From: Amycolatopsis deserti
GTDB lineage: Bacteria; Actinomycetota; Actinomycetes; Mycobacteriales; Pseudonocardiaceae
Reading direction: 5' to 3'
Assembly (NCBI RefSeq): GCF_014653945.1
Contig: NZ_BNAU01000002.1
Location: forward strand, 677,914-741,913
DNA length: 64,000 bases
Positions 58,541 through 64,000 of the stretch are shown here, one piece after another. The position numbers were made by a program, and so were the translations under genes. The first letter of the stretch is position 1. Each line of letters starts with the position of its first letter. The notes beneath the pieces were generated by a model. It was not told the DNA's origin, ran no database searches, and was given only the letters and a program-made list of their open reading frames with translations.

Positions 58541-59886
58541 TCCGCCGCTCCGATCGCCTTGCGCAGGGTGTCCCGCCAGTAGCCGTGCTGGACCGGGTAC
58601 AGCCCCTCGTCCTCGTTCTTCTGCCCCGCCGAGATGACGCCCTTCATGTCCAGCGCCAGCGCGACCTCGTCCGGGCCGGTCAGCCAGTGCTCGGCGCCGC
58701 GGCTCATGTCGTTCCACGGCGCGGCGGTGGCGCGGAAGGTGAGCTGGCAGGAGCGGAACTCCTCCAGGTCGTCCGGGGTGGCCATGCCGGAGGCGTTGAA
58801 GAAGTCCTCGTACTGCCGGATCCGCCAGGCGCGGGCCTCGGCGCTCTCCCCCTTCGGCGCGATGCAGTAGATCGTCACCTCGGTCTTGTCCGGCGCGATC
58901 GGCCGGAAGTGCCGGATCTGCGTGGAGAACTGGTCCATCAGGTAGACGTTGGGGTACAGGCACAGGTTGCGGGAGCCCTTGACCATGAACTCGCCCTTGG
59001 CGTCGCCGAACTTCTGCTTCAGCTCGTCCATCCGGTTCCACAGTGGACGGTCCTGCGGGTTGCCCGCCCACGTCCACAGGCACAGGTGCCCGTGCGGGAA
59101 GGACCAGTAACCGCCGCCGGACTTGCCCCAGCTGCCGGCGTCGAGGGTCTTGGTGTCGTTCTTGGACTCACCGGTGTTGCGGCGCGCGGTGGTGGCCGCG
59201 TAGTTCCAGTGCGTCGCGGTGACGTGGTAGCCGTCCGCGCCGTTTTCGGCCTGCACCTTCCAGTTGCCGTCGTAGGTGTAGGTGGACGAGCCGCGCAGCA
59301 CCTCCAGCCCCTCCGGGGACTGGTCCACCAGCATGTCGATGATCTTCGTGGTGTCGCCGAGGTGCTCCTCCAGCGGCAGCACGTCGGCATTGAGGCTGCC
59401 GAACAGGAACCCGCGGTAGCTGTCGAAGCGGGCCACGCGGGTCATGTCGTGCGAGCCGCCGGTGTTGAACGAGGGCGGGTAGCCGGCGCCGTCGGGGTCC
59501 TTGACCTTGAGCAGCTTGCCGTCGTTGCGGAAGGTCCAGCCGTGGAACGGGCAGGTCAGGGTCATCCGGTTGTCGGTCTTGCGGCGGCAGACCATCGCGC
59601 CCCGGTGCGCGCAGGCGTTGATCAGGCAGTGCAGCTCACCGCCGGAATCCCGGGTGATCACCACCGGCTGCCGTCCGATGTAGGTGGTGAAGTAGTCGCC
59701 CGGGTTCGCGATCTGGCTCTCGTGGGCGAGGTAGATCCAGTTGCCCTCGAAGATGTGCTTCATCTCGAGTTCGAAGATCTCCTCGTCGGTGAAGATCCGG
59801 CGGTTCGCCCGGTAGATCCCGGCCTCGCGGTCCTCCACGACGGCGTCGGCGAGGACGGCCGACACGTGGTCCACGGTCTCGGTCAT
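58537..59886 (-). CDS. benA: Benzoate 1,2-dioxygenase large (alpha) subunit
   Basis: This 449-residue Rieske oxygenase alpha subunit has cluster ligands Cys92-x-His94 (CAHRGAMVC) and Cys112-x2-His115 ([10 protein letters not shown]). The catalytic region [15 protein letters not shown] has Asp218 and iron ligands His221 and His226. The sequence closely follows the benzoate/toluate dioxygenase pattern ([20 protein letters not shown]). It adds O2 to benzoate to give the 1,2-cis-diol. First gene of the minus-strand ben operon, divergent from the LysR-cat genes. Confidence 0.93.
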   Translation of the reverse strand: MTETVDHVSAVLADAVVEDREAGIYRANRRIFTDEEIFELEMKHIFEGNWIYLAHESQIANPGDYFTTYIGRQPVVITRDSGGELHCLINACAHRGAMVCRRKTDNRMTLTCPFHGWTFRNDGKLLKVKDPDGAGYPPSFNTGGSHDMTRVARFDSYRGFLFGSLNADVLPLEEHLGDTTKIIDMLVDQSPEGLEVLRGSSTYTYDGNWKVQAENGADGYHVTATHWNYAATTARRNTGESKNDTKTLDAGSWGKSGGGYWSFPHGHLCLWTWAGNPQDRPLWNRMDELKQKFGDAKGEFMVKGSRNLCLYPNVYLMDQFSTQIRHFRPIAPDKTEVTIYCIAPKGESAEARAWRIRQYEDFFNASGMATPDDLEEFRSCQLTFRATAAPWNDMSRGAEHWLTGPDEVALALDMKGVISAGQKNEDEGLYPVQHGYWRDTLRKAIGAAE

Positions 59887-60002
59887 GGAAACCTCCAACG
59901 GCCTCAGCGGCACTGCTCGGCTCTGCGTGTTCCCCTGACCTTGACAACCGGTGGCCCCAGTCACACCGGGCGATTACCTAGTCCTGACCCAGGGTGCTAT
60001 TA

Positions 60003-60017
60003 ATCGATGGCATCGAT
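60003..60017. promoter_or_regulatory. Palindrome ATCGATG-G-CATCGAT between ben and cat
   Basis: Seven-base perfect arms around one base lie in an A/T-rich patch 117 bases upstream of benA and 90 before the LysR gene. The region also has TTGACT (60044-60049), a possible -35 for the LysR-cat genes. The palindrome is the best candidate for LysR binding that controls both directions; LAL binding is the alternative. Confidence 0.65.
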
Positions 60018-60106
60018 CAATCCAGACTGAATCGCTCCTTGTCTTGACTCAATATCCGTACCTACGGTGAATGAATCCACGACGAGGAGCGGGAAGGAGG
60101 CCGGCG

Positions 60107-61009
60107 ATGGAGCTGCGTCACCTGCGGTACTTCACCGCCGTGGCCGACACCTGCCACTTCGGGAAGGCCGCCGAGCGCCTGCACATGGCGCAGCCGGCCC
60201 TGTCACACGCGATCCGGCAGCTGGAGGCCGAGCTGGGCGCGCCCCTGTTCACCCGCACCACCCGGCAGGTCCGGCTCACCCCGGCGGGTGAGTTTCTGCT
60301 GGCCGAGGCGCGGCGGGTGCTGGACACGGTCGAGGACAGCGTGCGCGGGGTGCGCCGCATCGCCGACGGCCGCCTGGGCCTGGTCCGGGTCGGGTTCACC
60401 GGCACCTCGGCGTTCTCGCACCTGCCGCGCATCGCCCGCGCGGTCAAGCGGGACCTGCCCGGGGTCGCCGTCGAGGTGCACGCCGACCTGCTCACCCCGG
60501 CCCAGTGCGACGGGCTCCGCAACGGGGACCTGGACTTGGCCGTGCTCCGCCCGCCCGCCCAGGGCGAGGACATCGATCTGCACACCCTGGAGGTCGAGCC
60601 GCTGATCCTCGCCGTGCCGGCCGACCACCGGCTCGCGGTCGAGCCCGTGGTGTCCGTGGCCGACCTGCGCACCGAGAGCTTCATCAGCTACGCCAGCAAG
60701 GACTCCGTGGTCAACGACGCCGTCATGCGCAGCTGCCAGGCCGCCGGGTTCAGCCCGCGCCGCGAGCACGAGGCGGCCGGCACGGCGGTGCTGCTGGCAC
60801 TGGTCGCCGGCGGGCTCGGCATCGCGGTGCTGCCCGCGTCGGCCCGCGCGCTGCCGCTGGCCGGGGTCGTGTTCCGCGACCTCGCCGACGCCGGCACCGT
60901 CGAGCTCGCCCTCGCCTGGCGCCGCGACAACGACTCCCCGCTCGTCCGGTCGGTCCTCGAGGTGCTCGAGGCCGCTCTCGCCCCCCAACGACACGAGGTC
61001 AGCCGATGA
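60107..61009 (+). CDS. catR: LysR family regulator of catechol/benzoate genes (CatR/BenM-like)
   Basis: This 300-residue LysR protein has HTH MELRHLRYFTAVADTCHFGKAAERLHMAQPALSHAIRQLEAELG, then a ligand domain with VRVGFTGTSAFSHLPRIARAVK and LAVPADHRLA, as in CatR/CatM/BenM. A GGAAGGAGG site is seven bases upstream. Its stop overlaps the catB start by four bases, so regulator and enzymes are one transcript, in contrast to the usual divergent catR. cis,cis-Muconate or benzoate is the expected inducer. Confidence 0.87.
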   Translation: MELRHLRYFTAVADTCHFGKAAERLHMAQPALSHAIRQLEAELGAPLFTRTTRQVRLTPAGEFLLAEARRVLDTVEDSVRGVRRIADGRLGLVRVGFTGTSAFSHLPRIARAVKRDLPGVAVEVHADLLTPAQCDGLRNGDLDLAVLRPPAQGEDIDLHTLEVEPLILAVPADHRLAVEPVVSVADLRTESFISYASKDSVVNDAVMRSCQAAGFSPRREHEAAGTAVLLALVAGGLGIAVLPASARALPLAGVVFRDLADAGTVELALAWRRDNDSPLVRSVLEVLEAALAPQRHEVSR

Positions 61010-62109
61010 AGATCACGCGGGTGGAGGCGATCCCGTTCGCCATCCCGTACCGCAAGCCGCTCAAGTTCGCCTCCGGCGAGGTGCACGTGGCCGAGCACGT
61101 GCTGGTGCGGGTACACACCGACGACGGGATCACCGGCGTCGCCGAGGCGCCGCCGCGGCCGTTCACCTACGGCGAGACGCAGGCCGGGATCATCGCGGTG
61201 ATCGAGAAGATCTTCGCGCCGCAGGTGGTGGGCCTGACCCTGCTCGAGCGCGAAGCCATGGCCTCGCGGCTGGCCCGCACCGTCGGCAACCCGGCGGCGA
61301 AGGCCGCGATCGACATGGCCGTGTGGGACGCGCTCGGCCGCACCCTGGACGTGCAGGTCACCGAGCTGCTCGGTGGCTACACCGACCGGATGCGCGTGTC
61401 GCACATGCTCGGGTTCGACGAGCCGGCGGCGATGGTCGCCGAGGCCCAGCGGATGCGCGACGAGCACGGCATCACCACGTTCAAGGTCAAGGTCGGCCGC
61501 CGCCCGGTCTCGCTGGACACCGCCGTGGTGCGCGCCCTGCGCGAGGGCATGGGCGAGGACGTCGAGTTGTACGTCGACGGCAACCGGGGCTGGACCGCCT
61601 CGGAGTCGGCGATGGCGATGAAGGAGATGGCCGACCTCGGTCTGCTGTTCGCCGAGGAGCTGTGCCCGGCCGACGACGTGCTGGGCCGCCGCTGGCTGGT
61701 GTCGCAGCTGGACGTGCCGTTCATCGCCGACGAATCGGCCGTGACCCCGGCCGACGTGACCCGCGAGATCCTGGCCGGCTCGGCCACCGCGATCAGCATC
61801 AAGACGGCGCGCACCGGGTTCACCCACTCGCAGCGCGTGCACCACCTCGCCGAGGGACTGGGCCTGGAGGTCGTGATGGGCAACCAGATCGACGGCCAGA
61901 TCGGTTCCGTGTGCACTGTCGCGTTCGGAGCGTCCTACGCGCTCACCTCGCGGCGGGCGGGCGAGCTGTCCAACTTCCTGGACATGAGTGACGACCTGCT
62001 CACCGAACCGCTGGAGATCCACGACGGTGAGCTGAACATCCGGCCCGGCGCCGGGCTCGGGATCGAGATCGACCCGGCCAAGCTCGAGCGCTACCGCCAG
62101 GACCGCTGA
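61006..62109 (+). CDS. catB: Muconate cycloisomerase
   Basis: This 367-residue enolase-superfamily enzyme has the KxK motif Lys160-V-Lys162 (TFKVKVG), metal ligands Asp191 (YVDGN), Glu217 or Glu218 (FAEELC) and Asp242 (IADES), and second base Lys266 (SIKTART). It converts cis,cis-muconate to muconolactone. It lies between the LysR regulator and catA, the common actinobacterial catRBAC order. Chloromuconate cycloisomerase is a close relative, but catA and catC next door indicate the non-chlorinated pathway. Confidence 0.93.
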   Translation: MKITRVEAIPFAIPYRKPLKFASGEVHVAEHVLVRVHTDDGITGVAEAPPRPFTYGETQAGIIAVIEKIFAPQVVGLTLLEREAMASRLARTVGNPAAKAAIDMAVWDALGRTLDVQVTELLGGYTDRMRVSHMLGFDEPAAMVAEAQRMRDEHGITTFKVKVGRRPVSLDTAVVRALREGMGEDVELYVDGNRGWTASESAMAMKEMADLGLLFAEELCPADDVLGRRWLVSQLDVPFIADESAVTPADVTREILAGSATAISIKTARTGFTHSQRVHHLAEGLGLEVVMGNQIDGQIGSVCTVAFGASYALTSRRAGELSNFLDMSDDLLTEPLEIHDGELNIRPGAGLGIEIDPAKLERYRQDR

Positions 62110-62145
62110 AACTCCCCCGGATATCAAGGAATCAAGGAGGATCCC

Positions 62146-62994
62146 ATGACCGCCACCCACCACGCTCCCGCGGCCGCCGAGTCCGGTGCGAGCGCCACGG
62201 CCCGGTTCAAGACCGACAAGTTCGCCGCCGTGGCCGACACCCCGAAGGAGCGGGTCAGCCTGCTGGCGCGCGAGGTGCTCGACGCCGTCCACCAGACCAT
62301 CCGCAAGCACAAGGTCACCTACGACGAGTACAACGCGCTGAAGGCGTGGCTGATCCAGGTCGGTGAGGACGGCGAGTGGCCGCTGTTCCTGGACGTGTGG
62401 GTCGAGCACGTGGTGGAGGAGGTCGCCACCTCGCACCGCAAGGGCAACAAGGGCACCATCGAGGGCCCGTACTACGTGCCCGGCGCGCCGGAGCAGGGCT
62501 CGCGCGGCTCGGTGCCGATGCGGGAGAACGAGGGCGGCACGCCGCTGGTGTGGACCGGCACGGTCACCTCGGTCGACGGCACGCCGCTGAAGGACGCGAA
62601 GGTCGAGCTGTGGCACGCCGACGCCGACGGCCTGTACTCGCAGTTCGCGCCCGGCATCCCGGAGTGGAACCTGCGCGGCACGTTCTCCGTGGAGGAGGAC
62701 GGTTCGTTCGAGATCCACACCGTGCGGCCCGCGCCGTACCAGATCCCGACCGACGGCGCGTGCGGCAAGCTGATCGCCGCCGCGGGCTGGCACGCGTGGC
62801 GCCCGGCGCACCTGCACGTCAAGGTGTCCGCGCCGGGCCACGAACTGCTGACCGCGCAGCTGTACTTCCCCGGCGACGAGCACAACGACGACGACATCGC
62901 CTCGGCGGTCAAGCCGGAGCTGGTGCTGGACCCGAAGCCGGCCGACGGCGGCGAGACCGTGTCCTACGGTTTCGTGCTCGACCCCGTTGCCTGA
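62146..62994 (+). CDS. catA: Catechol 1,2-dioxygenase (intradiol)
   Basis: This 282-residue non-heme Fe(III) enzyme has ligands Tyr164 (DGLYSQF), Tyr198 (RPAPYQIP), His222 and His224 (WRPAHLHVKV). The N-terminal dimer helices and GTIEGPYYVPGAP are as in CatA. It opens catechol to cis,cis-muconate. An AAGGAGGATC site lies seven bases before the ATG. This contrasts with the two extradiol enzymes elsewhere in the window, so the organism has both ortho and meta routes. Confidence 0.94.
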   Translation: MTATHHAPAAAESGASATARFKTDKFAAVADTPKERVSLLAREVLDAVHQTIRKHKVTYDEYNALKAWLIQVGEDGEWPLFLDVWVEHVVEEVATSHRKGNKGTIEGPYYVPGAPEQGSRGSVPMRENEGGTPLVWTGTVTSVDGTPLKDAKVELWHADADGLYSQFAPGIPEWNLRGTFSVEEDGSFEIHTVRPAPYQIPTDGACGKLIAAAGWHAWRPAHLHVKVSAPGHELLTAQLYFPGDEHNDDDIASAVKPELVLDPKPADGGETVSYGFVLDPVA

Positions 62995-63020
62995 CACTCG
63001 CCGATCTGGAGGACTCACCC

Positions 63021-63299
63021 ATGTTGTTCCACGTCCGGATGGATGTGCACCTGCCGCCCGATATGGACCCTTCGGTGCGGGCGGACATCGTCGCCCGGGA
63101 GAAGGCGTACAGCCAGCAGCTGCAGCGGGAGGGGAAGTGGCCGCACCTGTGGCGCATCGTGGGTGAGTACTCCAACATCTCGATCTTCGACGTGAAGTCG
63201 AACGACGAGTTGCACGAGGTGTTGTCGGGGTTGCCGTTGTTCCCGTACATGGATATTCGCGTGATGCCGTTGGCTACGCATCCTTCGAAGGTTTCTTAG
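63021..63299 (+). CDS. catC: Muconolactone delta-isomerase
   Basis: This 92-residue protein reads MLFHVRMDVHLPPDMDPSVR, with EKAYSQQLQREGKWPHLWRIVGEYSN and LFPYMDIRVMPLATHPS, the conserved CatC blocks. It converts muconolactone to 3-oxoadipate enol-lactone. A GGAGGA site precedes the ATG. It is the last cat gene here; the enol-lactone hydrolase and CoA-transferase genes are not in the window. Confidence 0.94.
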   Translation: MLFHVRMDVHLPPDMDPSVRADIVAREKAYSQQLQREGKWPHLWRIVGEYSNISIFDVKSNDELHEVLSGLPLFPYMDIRVMPLATHPSKVS

Positions 63300-63385
63300 C
63301 CGGCGGGCGCTACGCGGGTGGTTGCGCTGCGCGCGGCTGAATGCGCCGGCTTCGCTTCGCTACGCCCGGATCTGCCCCTCCCGAA

Positions 63386-63690
63386 CCCGATCTTCAATTG
63401 TTCGGTTGCCGAGAAGTCGCGTCAAGGCTGGAAAGAGTACCTTGACCCGACTGCTCGGCAACCGATTTGGCTGGGGATCGGGTTGCGGGAGAGGGGTGGC
63501 TCGTGGGGGTGATGCTTTTCGTTGCCGGCTGCCTGTCCGCAAGCCGGCAACGAAAAGCAACCACCTTGCCGGCCAGCCCTCCCCCGCTCCCGATCCACAG
63601 CCCAGTTCTGCGGCCGATCAGGGGTTGTCAAGGTACTCTTTCCCGCCTTGACAACCCCTGATCGGCCGTTGAAACAATGAAAAATCGGGG
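63386..63690. repeat. Giant imperfect inverted repeat (about 305 bases) with nested hairpins
   Basis: The left arm (from CCCGATCTTCAATTGTT) and the reverse complement of the right arm (from CCCCGATTTTTCATTGTT) align over their whole length of about 150 bases. Each arm contains GTCAAGG-C-x-GGAAAGAGTACCTTGAC and ends in TGCTTTTCGTTGCCGGCT at the centre. Nested hairpins are H1 63403-63464 (11-base outer stem CGGTTGCCGAG plus a 7-base inner stem), central H2 63513-63559 (18-base perfect stem, 11-base loop) and H3 63611-63668 (23-base perfect stem, 12-base loop). It lies between convergent catC and the gene at 63694. It could be a terminator complex or a palindromic mobile element. Confidence 0.85.
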
Positions 63691-63693
63691 CGG

Positions 63694-64000
63694 CTACAAA
63701 ACCCCAGCCACCTGAGAAGCAGCAGCGAGCACCGCCCCGTACTGCGTCGCCACGAGATGCCGGATCGGAATCGTCCGGTAGTCCCCCAGCGCGGCATCCT
63801 CGGCCAGCCACTCCGCATGCCGCGCCGCCACCCGTTCGCGCGCCGCCCGCACCGACGGCCGCGTGTTCCCCACCCCCAGCTCCCCATCCAGCGCCCGCAA
63901 CAGAATCCCCCCGTACCGCAACCGGAAACTGTGCGTGGCCTCCGCCAGGGATGCCACCTCGGCGACCGTGGCCGGGCGATCCGCCTCCGGGGCCGTGCTA
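63694..64000 (-). CDS. Unknown protein, C-terminal part (runs off right edge)
   Basis: The frame is open from the window edge to a TAG at 63694-63696 and gives 101 residues, including VAEVASLAEATHSFRLRYGG, ILLRALDGELGVGNTRPSVR and PIRHLVATQYGAVLAAASQV. It is helical with mixed charge and no membrane segment. I do not recognise the family. The start is outside the window; a GTG at 63957 could start a shorter form but has no clear ribosome site. Confidence 0.6.
   Translation of the reverse strand, partial: STAPEADRPATVAEVASLAEATHSFRLRYGGILLRALDGELGVGNTRPSVRAARERVAARHAEWLAEDAALGDYRTIPIRHLVATQYGAVLAAASQVAGVL

Noticed and set aside
1..64000. tRNA, rRNA, insertion sequences, phage genes, restriction or defence systems
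   Set aside because: I read through for transposase, integrase, capsid, methylase-nuclease and toxin-antitoxin signatures and for tRNA cloverleaf cores and saw none. Without a search tool a divergent case could be missed.

Overview
The window is chromosomal DNA of a high-GC, Gram-positive actinomycete. The evidence is G/C-rich third codon positions throughout, frequent GTG starts, ATGA overlaps between neighbouring genes, DivIVA, Rrf2, LAL-type LuxR and PknB-type proteins, and several small families typical of actinobacteria (DUF5994, DUF6131, probably DUF6292). The gene content fits Pseudonocardiaceae, perhaps Amycolatopsis, but the genus is inference. I saw no rRNA, tRNA, CRISPR array, phage or insertion sequence.

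Layout. (1) 1-3319, minus: type III glutamine synthetase plus a split glutamate-synthase-like enzyme (GlxB, GlxC, GlxD; GlxD runs off the left edge). (2) 3.3-6.6 kb: a decayed gene fragment, small DUF proteins, a DivIVA-domain protein and a broken MFS transporter. (3) 6.6-10.1 kb, plus: galB-galC-galD-type genes for the tail of protocatechuate or gallate meta-cleavage, with a catechol 2,3-dioxygenase-like enzyme. (4) 10.2-14.5 kb: a small secreted protein, a repeat-rich stretch, and a TetR regulator divergent from an MFS exporter that carries a beta-sandwich tail. (5) 14.6-19.9 kb: an AztABCD-type zinc importer around a Zur/Fur-like box. The permease is fused in frame to a second AztD-like propeller, and an unusual direct-repeat leader precedes aztA. 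(6) 19.9-22.7 kb: methyltransferase, serine hydrolase, STAS protein, small membrane protein. (7) 22.8-32.7 kb: a LacI-controlled operon (hyuA, hyuB, Gfo/Idh/MocA dehydrogenase, FAD oxidase, MHS transporter, gamma-glutamyltransferase) with two identical operators. (8) 32.8-35.8 kb: a small acidic protein, a Ser/Thr kinase, a MarR regulator and an unknown protein. (9) 35.8-47.6 kb: a divergent catabolic unit of one aldehyde dehydrogenase plus a 12-gene operon (cupin, reductase, small HTH-like protein, Rieske oxygenase, extradiol dioxygenase, AspDH-like protein, hydrolase, two SDRs, TPP enzyme, DLH-like pseudoenzyme, MFS). Three CTTAG-N2-CTAAG palindromes lie between the two arms. Its substrate is unknown to me. 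(10) 47.7-50.9 kb: a stand-alone LigD-type polymerase domain, an MFS exporter with an Rrf2 regulator sharing one operator type, and CsbD. (11) 51.1-63.3 kb: benzoate to muconolactone to 3-oxoadipate enol-lactone. The genes are benA, benB, a BenC-FCD-BenD triple fusion, benK and a LAL regulator on minus, and a LysR regulator, catB, catA, catC on plus. (12) 63.4-63.7 kb: a roughly 305-bp imperfect giant palindrome, then a partial unknown gene at the right edge.

How the genes work together. Most of the window is catabolic. BenABC and BenD convert benzoate to catechol, CatA cleaves it, and CatB and CatC carry it to the enol-lactone; the later 3-oxoadipate steps are not here. The gal genes handle a meta-cleavage product. 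The 36-47 kb operon encodes a complete ring-hydroxylation, ring-cleavage and hydrolysis chain. Local regulators (TetR, LacI, MarR, Rrf2, LysR, LAL) sit beside their likely targets, and for several of them the candidate operators are visible as palindromes.
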